A DNA stretch of 64,000 bases from Lachnospiraceae bacterium (GTDB taxonomy: Bacteria > Bacillota > Clostridia > Lachnospirales > Lachnospiraceae), in contig JAFZNO010000013.1 of assembly GCA_017552985.1 (NCBI GenBank), forward strand, positions 62,001-126,000, in the 5' to 3' direction. Position numbers and translations under genes: made by a program. Positions 1 through 9,261 of this stretch are shown piece by piece (within the stretch, counting starts at the first letter, position 1; every line of letters starts with the position of its first letter). Below the pieces are notes generated by a model that was not told the DNA's origin, did not search any database, and saw only the letters and a program-made list of their open reading frames with translations.

Positions 1-482
1 TGCTGCTCATTGATCACGATGGCAGCGCCAGGCTTCATGCACTTTGCCACGATGGCAAAGAAGCGATCCAGATCTTCAAACCAACAAAGAGCTCCAATGG
101 TGATGATCACCAAGTCAAACTCTTCCTTATGGCTGTCATCAACGTCATAGACGTTGGCAGCCACAAATTCACAGGGCAGGTTCAGTTCCTTTGCTTTTTC
201 ATTGGCAAAAGCCACCTGATTCTCAGCAATGTCAAAGCCGACACCCTTCTTTGCTTTTCCGCTCTTTACAAGGGACAGCAGCTCACGCCCGTTATTGCAG
301 CAAAACTGACCGATCACCTTTCCTTCCAAGTCCATTGATCTAAGGATGTTCTGCGTCTCCTGATTGAAGAACGCGTAATCTTCCTTCCCTATTTTTTCTA
401 CAATGTCCGCGCCCCAGGAAGCATCTCTGTTATCAAAGGCTTCCTCCCACGCGGCTTTATTTCCTTCAATGTATTTTTCCAT
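1..482 (-). CDS. Class I SAM-dependent methyltransferase (C-terminus beyond the window edge)
   Basis: The gene starts with ATG at 482 and runs off the left edge, so only about 160 N-terminal residues are visible. It reads MEKYIEGNKAAWEEAF at the N-terminus. It then shows a Rossmann methyltransferase core: a SAM-binding loop-like QFCCNNGRELL, an acidic strand end GVGFDIAENQ, and FDLVIITIGALCWFEDL as motif IV/post-IV. A small-molecule methyltransferase is likely. The substrate cannot be told from this part. It is the last visible gene of the co-directional run, 32 nt after the nucleotidyltransferase gene. Confidence 0.8.
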   Translation of the reverse strand, partial: MEKYIEGNKAAWEEAFDNRDASWGADIVEKIGKEDYAFFNQETQNILRSMDLEGKVIGQFCCNNGRELLSLVKSGKAKKGVGFDIAENQVAFANEKAKELNLPCEFVAANVYDVDDSHKEEFDLVIITIGALCWFEDLDRFFAIVAKCMKPGAAIVINEQ

Positions 483-514
483 TTCGTTTCATTCCCCTTC
501 TCTTTCTCTAATTA

Positions 515-1303
515 CTAATTACAATCCTTTACCAACTTCTTGATCTCAGAAAGCATGAACTGCGCATATCCCTTCGCACGTTCCACGTCATATGCCGGCT
601 CCCCGCCTTGATATTCCCGTAATGCTTCCTGCAACAGTCCATGGTATTCTTGCGGTAAATTCCGAAGGCCCCACTCGCCGCCTTCCCTTTTGGAAAGCAC
701 CGTTTTCTCTTTGAGATAGGCCAAGACCCGTGCAAGATTTAGCGTCAGATACATGGTGTTTTCTTCGATCTCATCCGCCGCGCCCTCAACGTCATACCAG
801 ATTGAGTCGACGTAATCCTGCTGCGGTACCTCGCCAAACATTTCCACGATGGGCGCTCCGCACAAGCACTTTCCTCTTGCGCGGATCACCGTGAAATGCG
901 CCGCCAGATCCTTGTCCGTGCCATTCATCTTCTGAAGAAAACCCTCCGGATCCTCCAGATACCAATTGAGGCACCCTACGGAGAAATGCAGTTCAAATGG
1001 CGTCGGATAGACAAAGGGATCGCAAACCTCACGCTTTACGATGCTCATTTCAATGCCCTTCGCGGGTCCTTCCCCATTCAGCTTTGTGACCATTTCCATA
1101 AAGGATTTCTTGCTTGCGTCCGGCACCACGTCCTTCACCACAACGATGAAATCCAGATCGCTCTTCTTTGGCTGAAAGCATCCCATCACGGCGGAGCCAT
1201 GCAGATAAACGCCAACGAGGTTCTCGCCTAGGATTTCTAAGGATTTCTGCGCGAATTGGTCGATCACCTTTTCATAGGATTCCATTCCCTTATAAGCACT
1301 CAT
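515..1303 (-). CDS. Aminoglycoside nucleotidyltransferase-like protein (ANT/AadA fold)
   Basis: This 262-residue protein has a nucleotidyltransferase core with GS at residues 36-37 and DLD at 49-51, the metal-binding G-S-x(n)-D-x-D pattern of the ANT(3'')/ANT(9) and lincosamide nucleotidyltransferase fold. The C-terminal half looks like the helical AadA domain. I chose the ATG at 1303 because it follows GAGGGG at normal spacing and gives the usual AadA length of about 260 residues. An upstream in-frame start at 1366 would add 21 residues. Activity on an antibiotic is inferred from fold only. Chromosomal homologues may use other substrates. Confidence 0.75.
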   Translation of the reverse strand: MSAYKGMESYEKVIDQFAQKSLEILGENLVGVYLHGSAVMGCFQPKKSDLDFIVVVKDVVPDASKKSFMEMVTKLNGEGPAKGIEMSIVKREVCDPFVYPTPFELHFSVGCLNWYLEDPEGFLQKMNGTDKDLAAHFTVIRARGKCLCGAPIVEMFGEVPQQDYVDSIWYDVEGAADEIEENTMYLTLNLARVLAYLKEKTVLSKREGGEWGLRNLPQEYHGLLQEALREYQGGEPAYDVERAKGYAQFMLSEIKKLVKDCN

Positions 1304-1366
1304 TTTCAATAACCCCTCTTCAAACGCCGTCTGACCTAGGACCTCTGATACAAACCGAAGCACCAA

Positions 1367-1906
1367 CTACTCTTCGATGCTTCGACCCTCTAAGAGCGCA
1401 ATGGCTTCCTCTACGTCAACGGAGTCCACAAAGCGGTTGGGCCATATGAATTCATTGTAATACCGATAGGTCGTCTCGCCGCTCATGTAATCATTGTCGA
1501 AGGTGGAATTCGTACCTTCCGGCACGTATACTTTATAGCCTCGTTCAAATGCCGACTTTATGGTTGCGTCGATGCAGAAATTCGTCTGCAAGCCAATGAT
1601 CATCAAGTCTTTATCCGCCTGCTCTTCCAGGTAAGCAACAAATTCCTTGTTTCCAAAGCAGCTGTTCATCTCTTTTACAAACACCTTTTCGCCATCTTCC
1701 GGCGTTACGTGCTCAGAGATTTCGAATGCCTCGTCTCCAAAGGAAAAACCGGAATCCGGACCGTCATCATGCTGGAAATATATGATCTCCACCTGGTTTT
1801 TTCTCGCAGTGGCGATCAGCTTCTTAACGTTCTCCAGAAAGCTTTCATATGCATATAATTCCTCGTCCGTAATTCCCTTCTGGACGTCGATCACCAATAA
1901 TTTCAC
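1367..1906 (-). CDS. Isochorismatase-family cysteine hydrolase
   Basis: This 179-residue protein has the catalytic triad layout of the isochorismatase/nicotinamidase superfamily: Asp7 in LLVIDVQ, Lys78 in VFVKEMNSCF, and Cys111 in LQTNFCIDAT, where the Cys sits after the usual cis-peptide loop. The substrate is unknown. Pyrazinamidase/nicotinamidase, isochorismatase and N-carbamoyl hydrolases share this core. The gene lies in the co-directional array, 38 nt downstream of the Eis-like gene. Confidence 0.85.
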   Translation of the reverse strand: MKLLVIDVQKGITDEELYAYESFLENVKKLIATARKNQVEIIYFQHDDGPDSGFSFGDEAFEISEHVTPEDGEKVFVKEMNSCFGNKEFVAYLEEQADKDLMIIGLQTNFCIDATIKSAFERGYKVYVPEGTNSTFDNDYMSGETTYRYYNEFIWPNRFVDSVDVEEAIALLEGRSIEE

Positions 1907-1944
1907 TTTTGAATTCCCCCTTTTCGTACCAAAACAAACTTACG

Positions 1945-3120
1945 TCAAAAATGCTCTCCCACAAAAATCTTCTTCTCAACAAATACGCGCCTCAGCATTT
2001 CTTCCTTCCCGTTCACGGTCACGTCCTTGCGGAGCATTGCCTCATCCAGATTCAGGCACCCAACCGCCAGCTGTGCCAGCGCGCGTTCATTTAATTCTAT
2101 GTCCGCCTTCTCTTTCCTGCTCGCCTTAACGCCATCTGCCTGTACGCGATAGGTCGCATTATTCTGCGCGATCAGTTCGTCAGACACCTTGATCGTAAAA
2201 TCACAATCCGCGGGCTTGCAGATCGCCTCTAAAAGCTTTTTCGCATTGATCACCCTGACCATGAAATTCTGCTGAGGGATCTTCTGAATGTCGTAAGCAA
2301 GCGGTGACTGCACGATGCGAAGCAGGTCAATTCCCTTCGGCAGAGTCAGCTTGATCGTACCGTAATCCGCCTCAAATCTTGCAAGGAAGCCCAAGATGGC
2401 ATGGAAGCCATCCCGCCCCGTCCAAGCACATTCCTCCACCTCCAAAATAGCAGCGGGATCGTGACGGATATCCGTGAAAATAACGTAAGCAATGGGCTTT
2501 CCATCCTGCTTCATCACGTAAGAAAACTTTCTGTCAATATAGGCCTTATCAACCTTTAAGTGATTTTGCATTTGCTCCTCGGTGCGCGCCAGCGCCATGT
2601 TAAACTGCGGTGCAAACGCATTGTATACCGTCATAAAGTCCGTTACGGGCTCTCCCACGTTCCACTTGCAAACCTCACCGTCAAAGCGGTACTTACAAAG
2701 GAGTCCTGGCGTCAGGGAATAATCATTCCATGCCGGCACAACTTCATATCCCTGCTTGCGGTAAAACTCATGCTTGAAGGGATACAGTGCCGAAATGACC
2801 TCTCCGTCCTTGTAGGCCGCGGGCAACAACTCCTTGAAGATCGCCTTAATAACGCCCTTGTCGCGATACTCCGGCAGCGTTGCAACGGCTCCAATGCCGC
2901 CACATCTCACGGTCTTTCCGTCCAAATAAAAGTCAAACTTATGATTGAGGATCCTGCCCATCAAAGTTCCATTCTCATCAAAGGCGCCCCAATCCTCTTT
3001 CACGTCCGCCTCATAGACCGCCCGCTCTGCCTCGGGATCTTCCACCCGCATGTGGAAGCAATAAACGGCAGTCAAGTACGCGTCAAATCTCTCTTTTCCT
3101 TCCAGTTTCTTTATCTTCAT
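1945..3120 (-). CDS. Eis-like GNAT N-acetyltransferase with SCP2-type C-terminal domain
   Basis: The 391-residue length and architecture match the Eis family (enhanced intracellular survival). An N-terminal GNAT domain carries an acetyl-CoA loop, VATLPEYRDKGVIKAIF, at about residues 78-95 and FYRKQGYEVV near 125. A second degenerate GNAT domain follows, then a C-terminal domain resembling sterol carrier protein 2, which places the terminal carboxylate in the active site. Eis enzymes acetylate amines, including aminoglycosides. Gram-positive homologues are common and mostly uncharacterised. It starts 21 nt after the 56-residue protein gene. Confidence 0.85.
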   Translation of the reverse strand: MKIKKLEGKERFDAYLTAVYCFHMRVEDPEAERAVYEADVKEDWGAFDENGTLMGRILNHKFDFYLDGKTVRCGGIGAVATLPEYRDKGVIKAIFKELLPAAYKDGEVISALYPFKHEFYRKQGYEVVPAWNDYSLTPGLLCKYRFDGEVCKWNVGEPVTDFMTVYNAFAPQFNMALARTEEQMQNHLKVDKAYIDRKFSYVMKQDGKPIAYVIFTDIRHDPAAILEVEECAWTGRDGFHAILGFLARFEADYGTIKLTLPKGIDLLRIVQSPLAYDIQKIPQQNFMVRVINAKKLLEAICKPADCDFTIKVSDELIAQNNATYRVQADGVKASRKEKADIELNERALAQLAVGCLNLDEAMLRKDVTVNGKEEMLRRVFVEKKIFVGEHF

Positions 3121-3141
3121 TTCATTTACCTTTCGTCTCGT

Positions 3142-3312
3142 CTAAATGAGTTCATATTCCATCATCTCGTATTTGAGCTGGCTTCCCTCATTGATCTCAG
3201 CGGGCAAAAGTGCTCTTGCCACAAGCTTTAAATCATCTGATTCCACGTCAGTCCTCTTAAGATTTGCATAATCCCCTTCAATGCTCACGACAACGTAATA
3301 CTTCGTTTCCAT
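3142..3312 (-). CDS. Small uncharacterised 56-residue protein
   Basis: This is a short ORF with ATG at 3312 behind an AAGGAGG site at ideal spacing. The protein begins METKYYVVVSIEGDYANLKR and ends in KYEMMEYELI. The beta-strand-rich start (YYVVVSIEGDYA) loosely recalls the DUF3006-type small beta-barrel proteins, but I would not assign it. It sits 10 nt downstream of a GNAT gene and 21 nt upstream of the Eis-like gene, so it is almost certainly translated as part of the run. Confidence 0.75.
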   Translation of the reverse strand: METKYYVVVSIEGDYANLKRTDVESDDLKLVARALLPAEINEGSQLKYEMMEYELI

Positions 3313-3322
3313 GTCTGCCTCC

Positions 3323-3847
3323 TTATCTGAAATCTACAAAATTTTCCGGTACCAACTCATAATCCACAAAGGATTGAAGCACGCCAACCTGATCCGTCCA
3401 GGAATCCATGCACGTCCGGACCTTTTGAAATCCCAACTGCTCATAAACGTGCTGCGCCCTGGTGTTTTTTAAGTTGGTGTTTAAGATGATCCTTTCATAT
3501 CCCATCGAAAACAGTTTCGAGATCAGCATGCTGAGGATCTTTTTCCCAAGACCTTTTTCCTGATAGGTTTCGTCGCAGATCTTAATTCCAATCTCCGCAA
3601 CGTGATCTCCGAGATTATAATAATTCGTCTCGCCGATCGCACTGTTTTGATACTCAATGATCATACGCCTTCTGGTATCATCCGTGTCGCCGGAAACCTT
3701 GTCCCAGATTTCCGCAGCCGTCGTTCCCAATCCGTTAGGAAATCCGGCATGTGCCATGACCTTACCGTCATTCCACCAGCTGGCCAACTTTTCACAATCC
3801 TCAATCCCGATGTCCCGAATGCGCAGGTCGCCCTCTCTTATCTCCAT
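3323..3847 (-). CDS. GNAT family N-acetyltransferase (RimJ/RimL type)
   Basis: This single-domain, 174-residue GNAT contains the acetyl-CoA binding motif YQEKGLGKKILSMLI and the RimJ-like end N-x-R-A-x-x-V-Y-E-Q-L-G-F (LKNTRAQHVYEQLGF). The start at 3847 follows AAAGGA. The substrate, whether a protein N-terminus, an aminoglycoside or another amine, cannot be predicted. It is one of five genes with GNAT domains in this run. Confidence 0.88.
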   Translation of the reverse strand: MEIREGDLRIRDIGIEDCEKLASWWNDGKVMAHAGFPNGLGTTAAEIWDKVSGDTDDTRRRMIIEYQNSAIGETNYYNLGDHVAEIGIKICDETYQEKGLGKKILSMLISKLFSMGYERIILNTNLKNTRAQHVYEQLGFQKVRTCMDSWTDQVGVLQSFVDYELVPENFVDFR

Positions 3848-3905
3848 ACTTTTCCTTTCTCACCGTCATTACGAAAAACATACCCTGCCAACCTTAAGAG
3901 CCTTC

Positions 3906-4469
3906 TCAAAAAAGCTCCGGAAACATGCCGCGCAAAAAGAATTGATATTCCGGATGATCCTTTGCGTCCGCATATTCCCGTAACATGGTCTTTTGGATCC
4001 ACTCCTTCTTTTGCGGCGATAGATTTTCATACCGCAGGATCGTGATCCGTCCCTCCCGCTCAGCGCGAAGAAGTTCCTCGTACGCATCCGCCACGAACTC
4101 CGTGCCCGTCACGTCCACGGGAATCTCACTGGTCACCGCATCCGGGATCTGCAAGGTAAACCCGGAATCCACTACTTCCGCCGCCTCATAAACATATCCT
4201 GACACGCCCCGATACGTGCTCTCCAAGGCATTGGGATAATATTCCTCGAACCGCAGTCTCCCGTCCTTTTCAAACCCGTACGGACCCCATTTCGACCATG
4301 TCCCGTCATACGCAAAACCTTGCTCTTTGCAATACTTTTCAACGGCATTGCTTAAGTAAACCAACACGTTTTCCCTTTTTTTCGAAAAATAGATGAGCGA
4401 TACGTTATGATTCGAGATTCGCGGCTCTAATTTCCGGATTCCCTGCGTCCTTGATGCATGATAATACAT
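3906..4469 (-). CDS. Uncharacterised protein
   Basis: This 187-residue protein begins MYYHASRTQGIRKLEPR. The pattern Y-H-x-S plus a short-spaced LEPR resembles the first strand of ADP-ribosyltransferase-like and related small-molecule transferase folds. No complete R-S-E or H-Y-E triad can be assigned with confidence. The C-terminal third (QKKEWIQKTMLREY) is helical. There is no signal peptide or membrane segment. Function unknown. Confidence 0.7.
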   Translation of the reverse strand: MYYHASRTQGIRKLEPRISNHNVSLIYFSKKRENVLVYLSNAVEKYCKEQGFAYDGTWSKWGPYGFEKDGRLRFEEYYPNALESTYRGVSGYVYEAAEVVDSGFTLQIPDAVTSEIPVDVTGTEFVADAYEELLRAEREGRITILRYENLSPQKKEWIQKTMLREYADAKDHPEYQFFLRGMFPELF

Positions 4470-4521
4470 TTTCCGTCCCCCAATGTGTCAACGTAAGGCG
4501 CCTTCGTCAATCGCCCAAGAC

Positions 4522-5301
4522 TTAAGCCTTCTTCATATACCAATATGTATAGTCCTTTTGAAAACCCAACTTTTTATATAGGTTCATCGCCACCTGGTTT
4601 GACTGAACGACCTGCAGAAATACGTGATCCGCCCCCATCTCTTTTGCCTTTGCAATCATGGCACGGCAGAGCTTTTCACCCAGTCCCTTCCCCCGCATGG
4701 AGGAAGTGACGATCACGTTATGCAAGAGCGCATAGCCATGCTCCACCGCGATGGAAGCACATGCCACGGGCTCTCCCTCATAATAAAGTATACCATATGA
4801 TGCATCGATCATCACCCTCGAAAGCATCTTTTGAAAGGTATTTTTCTTTGTTTCGTCGGTAATGTTTTCAAACGCAAAATAATGGGGAAGCCATTCCGAT
4901 GGCTCGGAAGAAAACTTGCAATGCACCTCTCCGCATCCGCCGCTCACCTTCCCTGCATTTTCATGGCATAGGGTCTCATTCTCAGCGTCCGTCGCGACAA
5001 CCTCCATGACGTCCGTCGGCGTTACGATCTGATAACCGCGCCTTGCGAGCAGGTCTGAAAACTCCTTATCCAGGTCCGTCACCTTAAAGATCGTCGGCAA
5101 GCCTTGACTGGCATAGCACTTCTCACAGTATGCGATTTTCTCATCCACGGGTCTCGTGGACGGGTAGAGCACGCAAACCGAATTGGCCCTGCTGGTGTAA
5201 CCATTTGTAAACCGCAGAAGCCACCCGTCATACTGCAATACGTTCAAAGCCACATGGCCGTTTGCTCCGATCTCTTCCAAAAAACGAACCTTCTCCGTCA
5301 T
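4522..5301 (-). CDS. GNAT family N-acetyltransferase with N-terminal extension
   Basis: In this 259-residue protein the GNAT motif A is RGKGLGEKLCRAMIAKA, followed by VFLQVVQSNQVAMNLYKKLGF in the C-terminal half. The first roughly 130 residues form a second, degenerate GNAT-like lobe, as in two-lobed acetyltransferases. ATG at 5301 follows GGAGG with 9-nt spacing. Substrate unknown. Confidence 0.87.
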   Translation of the reverse strand: MTEKVRFLEEIGANGHVALNVLQYDGWLLRFTNGYTSRANSVCVLYPSTRPVDEKIAYCEKCYASQGLPTIFKVTDLDKEFSDLLARRGYQIVTPTDVMEVVATDAENETLCHENAGKVSGGCGEVHCKFSSEPSEWLPHYFAFENITDETKKNTFQKMLSRVMIDASYGILYYEGEPVACASIAVEHGYALLHNVIVTSSMRGKGLGEKLCRAMIAKAKEMGADHVFLQVVQSNQVAMNLYKKLGFQKDYTYWYMKKA

Positions 5302-5359
5302 GTTCCCGTTCCTCCGTTAAAGCTTATGGCCTCTCCCGTTTCCAAACGAAAGCCGGCCT

Positions 5360-6361
5360 TTACAAATCTACCCCGACGCCTGCGTATGGAATGTCTTCCA
5401 CCAGGCACTTTACGTAATCTTCCATGTCCTCAGGATCCGGCTCCTCGCCTTCCCTTGCGGCGCACTCAAACTCGTCCACAATGCCTTCGATCAGCACCAT
5501 GTCGATAAAGAGCGTCAATTTCTCTAGCAGGCTTTCCGGAAGATCCGTCTCACTCCGGTACCCCTCAAGGACCACTGCAAAATACTTCTCCTTCATGTAC
5601 TTAAGGCGCTCTTCCCCGTCCTCGATCCACGTGCACCAGCCAACGCCGTGGGTCCAAAGGTGTGCGAGGTCAAACATATACCAGCAGTAAATGCAGTTGT
5701 CAAAATCAAAGGTTGTGATCGCACCGTCACTATAATCCACGTGATAATTTCCGTCGCTAAAATCAAAATGCACCAGCCCGTAGCTCTCCGGATCCATGGG
5801 CAGAGCCTTGAACTTCTCCAAGCGATCCGCAATGGCAGCTTTCAGTTCAGCATAGGTCTCCGGGATTACCTTACCGATATCGTCCACGTTGTACTTGTCA
5901 AAATACTGCTGCCTTTTGTGCACCGGCCGATATTGCTTCGAAAGCCTGTGGATCGCTCCGATCGTCTTTCCCATGTTGTAAAACAGCTCAGAGAGCGGCG
6001 CCCCCTCACGATAGCGATAGCCTTGATCGGAAAGGAGCACTCCCTTTGCATACGCAAACAGGGAAACAAAACATTCCGTCCCGTTTTCTTCCGTACGTTC
6101 CACGAGTTTTCCATTCCTCGAAGGGATCACGTCCGCAACGGATGCCCCGTTTTCCGCAAGGTAATGCACGAACTCCGTCTCCGCCTCATATTCCTCCATG
6201 GTCCTGTCACCCAGCGCGGAAATTCTTAATACGTATTTCTTTTCATCCTTTTGTTTGCAGACATAGACAAGATTTCTTCCGCCGTCATGTCCGCCCACCT
6301 GTTCTAACTCACAATTCTCTAAATCATAAAAGGCTTTTGCCTTCTCTAAAATACTTGTCAA
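5360..6361 (-). CDS. Aminoglycoside phosphotransferase (APH) family protein
   Basis: This is a 333-residue protein kinase-like fold with the Brenner motif HFDFSDGN (His198, Asp200, Asn205) and the metal-binding DFDN at 219-222, as in APH, choline and homoserine kinases. The start is TTG at 6361, 8 nt after AGGGGG; no in-frame ATG has a comparable site. The kinase residues are intact, so it should phosphorylate a small hydroxylated substrate. An antibiotic, a sugar or an amino alcohol is possible. Confidence 0.85.
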   Translation of the reverse strand: MTSILEKAKAFYDLENCELEQVGGHDGGRNLVYVCKQKDEKKYVLRISALGDRTMEEYEAETEFVHYLAENGASVADVIPSRNGKLVERTEENGTECFVSLFAYAKGVLLSDQGYRYREGAPLSELFYNMGKTIGAIHRLSKQYRPVHKRQQYFDKYNVDDIGKVIPETYAELKAAIADRLEKFKALPMDPESYGLVHFDFSDGNYHVDYSDGAITTFDFDNCIYCWYMFDLAHLWTHGVGWCTWIEDGEERLKYMKEKYFAVVLEGYRSETDLPESLLEKLTLFIDMVLIEGIVDEFECAAREGEEPDPEDMEDYVKCLVEDIPYAGVGVDL

Positions 6362-6416
6362 TCCACATGCCCCCTTTTAGAACCTTTTACTTTTTCATTT
6401 ATGTTTGCCCTTGATC

Positions 6417-7040
6417 TTAAAGGATTTCCAGAAGCTCTGACAAACTTTCCACGGTAAAATCCGGTGCATTCTCCTTTGCCAAAGCTTCCTGCAATCCTCC
6501 CAATCCCTGCTTCACCCAAATGGTCTTCATGCCAATGGACTTCGCCGGGATTACGTCATTGTCAATCCGGTCTCCGATCATGTAAGCCTCCTCCGGCCGG
6601 CACTTTGCCAGCTTCAACGCATGCTCAAAGATTCGCACGTCCGGTTTCATCATCTGCACGTCCCAGGAAGAGACCACGTAAGTAAAATACTGCCGGATGC
6701 CAAACTCCTCCAGCCTTTTCTCCAGGCCGTCACTCTGGTTCGCTATGACGCCAAGCTCATACTTCCCAGCCAATGTTTTCAGTACTGTCGGCGCATCCTC
6801 ATAAAGCGTTTCCAGCTCATGCTGATACCGCGCCGTCTCCTTGAAACGGAACTTATCGATGACCGTCCGGTACTGCGGGAGACCGGCGATGGAGGCCTTC
6901 TCAACTTCATGATAGAGATCCGCCGCCGTCAGCCCTAATTTCTTCGCTTCTTCCGTTTCCGCCTGCGTTTTGCATCGCTGCTCCCAGACGGCACTCTCAT
7001 CAACCAGCGTATAGCCAACGTCAAAGAATAACACCTTCAT
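6417..7040 (-). CDS. HAD-superfamily hydrolase (YjjG/phosphoglycolate phosphatase-like)
   Basis: HAD motif I is FFDVGYTLVDE, where the second Asp of the common DxDxT is replaced by Gly as in several HAD phosphatase lineages. Motif II is VIANQSD, and motifs III/IV are around KP...MIGDRIDNDV. The alpha-helical cap lies between motifs I and II. ATG at 7040 follows GAGGGG; the codon before it is a TTG. A phosphatase of a small metabolite is expected. Confidence 0.87.
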   Translation of the reverse strand: MKVLFFDVGYTLVDESAVWEQRCKTQAETEEAKKLGLTAADLYHEVEKASIAGLPQYRTVIDKFRFKETARYQHELETLYEDAPTVLKTLAGKYELGVIANQSDGLEKRLEEFGIRQYFTYVVSSWDVQMMKPDVRIFEHALKLAKCRPEEAYMIGDRIDNDVIPAKSIGMKTIWVKQGLGGLQEALAKENAPDFTVESLSELLEIL

Positions 7041-7118
7041 CAAAACCCCTCCACCATAACGATTCTTGCAGAACTGTCAGCAGGTCAGTCTCATCCTTCT
7101 TTCCTGCTTTATTATTTT

Positions 7119-7940
7119 TTACAGATCTAACGTTTCCAACGCGTACTGTTTTGACGTTAATACCACGGCGTGCTCCGGGAATACCTCCCGCAGGATCCGG
7201 AGCTCCAAATCTTTCCTGTGCTCCAAATGCTTCACCAGGCCGTCAAAGCCCTTTAATCCATGGCGTTTGCCATAAGGACAATCCTCAAGGAATCCCAGCA
7301 TCAGCGGGAACCACATTTCATTTCCCTCCGCGTCCACGCGTTCCTTGCGTATGATCTCCAGCGCTCCCGCCACCCATGGCACGTCCAGGTACAGGATCTT
7401 ATAATTCTCCACCTGGATCACTTGTGCCAACTCCTTGTAGAACTCCACGATCTCATCGTCCGTCATCTCAAAGAACAGGATCTGGTTCTCCACAATGTTT
7501 TGAAAGATGGAGCACTCGAAAACCTGATTGTCCCCGTGCCACTTCGCATACCTGGAAAAAATGATCTGCCGGAAGGTCTCTCTGTCCACGCGGCCGTTGT
7601 AAATCTCGTATTGCTCCAGATCCTTATGAAATCCGGGAATATCCGTCAGGATTCTCGTGTAAGTAAGCACGTAACGGTCTTCCGCATTCCTGTCCGCGCT
7701 CATGCCCTCAGTTGCAAAAACGCGCTCAACGGTGGTATTCGCTCTGATTTCGTCAGCAATCTCCGCATACTTACCGAGCACCGCTTCATATTGTTCTTTT
7801 GTCAGGTAAGAGCACCATGCCAGTTCCACGGGATTGTAATCTCCCTCCCGGAACACGTGACAGTCAGGCAGCTTCTCCGCAAGCCTTCCCGTCAAGGTGC
7901 TCTTACCGGCGCCTTGAATTCCCTCTATAAAATAATTCAA
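7119..7940 (-). CDS. P-loop kinase-like ATPase
   Basis: In this 273-residue protein a Walker A motif, GIQGAGKST, occupies residues 7-15 right after the first strand. A Walker-B-like strand, YKILYLDV, lies in the C-terminal half. The overall layout is that of the deoxynucleoside/adenylate-kinase group of small-molecule kinases, but the middle region is not one I recognise. The start is probably TTG at 7940, preceded by GAGGGGGTGA. The acceptor is unknown. Confidence 0.75.
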   Translation of the reverse strand: MNYFIEGIQGAGKSTLTGRLAEKLPDCHVFREGDYNPVELAWCSYLTKEQYEAVLGKYAEIADEIRANTTVERVFATEGMSADRNAEDRYVLTYTRILTDIPGFHKDLEQYEIYNGRVDRETFRQIIFSRYAKWHGDNQVFECSIFQNIVENQILFFEMTDDEIVEFYKELAQVIQVENYKILYLDVPWVAGALEIIRKERVDAEGNEMWFPLMLGFLEDCPYGKRHGLKGFDGLVKHLEHRKDLELRILREVFPEHAVVLTSKQYALETLDL

Positions 7941-7995
7941 ACGATCACCCCCTCATATAGTGGTTGCCATTCCGCAAAGGTTAGGCGTCTTACGC

Positions 7996-9132
7996 TTAGA
8001 TTCCCTTCACGTAAAGACGATCCGTGCCGCCTCCGTAGTTGACCACGTCCTTTACGTAGGAATACCCATATTTTTCATAGAATCCCATAAATTCCGTGGG
8101 AACATAGGTTTTCTCAAACCCCAGGGACTTCGCGTATTCGTTGGCCGCGGCGATCATTTTTTCGCTGATGCGCCTGCCACGGCATTCCTTTTCCACAAAG
8201 ACGCAGGACACCCAAGGGAAGATTTCCGGCAAGGGATAGTAATCCGTCTTTAAGAGTGAAGTCATGCCGACGATCTTACCGTCCGCTACCGCCGCAAACA
8301 TGGTCTCCCAGTCCGTGAATTCCCAGTTACGGATCAAGCCTGCAATATGGTCTCTGACCTCCGTCCAGGAGCAATTCTCCACGAACTGCAGGAATTCTTC
8401 TGCAAAAGGCGTGTCCTTCGTGACCCGTACGATCTGAACGTCTCGCGTCTCCGCCTCATGTCTAAGTACCCCTGCCTTAGCGCCCTCCGTCTCAATTCCA
8501 AAATGCTTTGCCACGAGCTCAGCCGTTTCCTCGACGCTCCTTTTGTCATCTCGCTCAAGCCAGAAATACTCGCTCGCCTTTACGTCCTCATAAAACTTTT
8601 CATTAAGTGATAACAGCGTCTCGTTGCAGGTTCTCTTGGCCTTTTCCACGTCCGTCGCGCTGTGGATGAAATCGCTAAAGCCCTGATGATCCGCGCGGTT
8701 GCAGTACTCATCCACAAGATTTACCGGCTTCTTGATCATAAATGCCATCCGCGAAGGCTCCGTGACCTGCGCCGCTTGTTCCAGCGTCAGATGGCAGTCA
8801 CAAATGATCTTGCCGTTTTGAGACAGCCGCATTAGATCCAAAAGCACAAAATCCAGCTGCTCCCGCGTGTTCTTCAGCAGCCAGGAGCGGTATTCTTCCA
8901 CGCTCCGTCCAAAAAACTCATCCGCATCCTTAAACTGCCAGTTCATCGAGGGCTGCGATACGGGATCCGACATGCGCTGATGCTCTTCAAAGCGCTCATC
9001 AATGTCATAAACAGGGATCCCATATTTCTTACTGAGGGCCCTTGAGACCGTCGTCTTTCCGCCGCAGGGCGTTCCTGCGATAAAATATACGTTTTCTAAA
9101 TACTTTTTAATTATATTGTCTTGGAATATCAT
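7996..9132 (-). CDS. Fusion protein: shikimate kinase-like P-loop domain plus GNAT acetyltransferase
   Basis: This 378-residue fusion has an N-terminal P-loop nucleotide kinase (about 1-200) with Walker A GTPCGGKTT at residues 20-28 and the kinase-type DIDERFEEH segment. The C-terminal GNAT domain (about 225-378) has motif A CRGRRISEKMIAAA and FMGFYEKYGY. Start ATG at 9132 follows AAAGGAG. The fusion suggests a substrate that is both phosphorylated and acetylated, or two activities kept in step, as in bifunctional aminoglycoside enzymes. That comparison is inference. Confidence 0.82.
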   Translation of the reverse strand: MIFQDNIIKKYLENVYFIAGTPCGGKTTVSRALSKKYGIPVYDIDERFEEHQRMSDPVSQPSMNWQFKDADEFFGRSVEEYRSWLLKNTREQLDFVLLDLMRLSQNGKIICDCHLTLEQAAQVTEPSRMAFMIKKPVNLVDEYCNRADHQGFSDFIHSATDVEKAKRTCNETLLSLNEKFYEDVKASEYFWLERDDKRSVEETAELVAKHFGIETEGAKAGVLRHEAETRDVQIVRVTKDTPFAEEFLQFVENCSWTEVRDHIAGLIRNWEFTDWETMFAAVADGKIVGMTSLLKTDYYPLPEIFPWVSCVFVEKECRGRRISEKMIAAANEYAKSLGFEKTYVPTEFMGFYEKYGYSYVKDVVNYGGGTDRLYVKGI

Positions 9133-9159
9133 GATTTTTCTCCTTTTTGATAAATTGTT

Positions 9160-9261
9160 TCACAGTTCACAAGTTTCTTCATCTTTCGTGAGATCTGCTG
9201 GAAACCATTTATCAACGGCTTCCGGCGATCAGATATTCCTAAGTCTTAAAAACATTACCAT
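9160..9261 (-). pseudogene. Possible decayed short ORF interrupted by an in-frame TGA
   Basis: In the 171-nt gap between two genes, ATG at 9261 sits 9 nt after AGGAGG. It opens a 10-codon ORF that stops at TGA (9229-9231). The same frame then continues for 22 plausible codons (SPEAVDKWFPADLTKDEE) to a second TGA at 9160-9162. The composition after the stop is protein-like. It could be a degraded gene end, a sequencing error or chance. Confidence 0.3.

Noticed and set aside
9229..9231. TGA as a selenocysteine codon
   Set aside because: No SECIS-like hairpin directly after it, no selenoprotein family match and no sel genes in the window.
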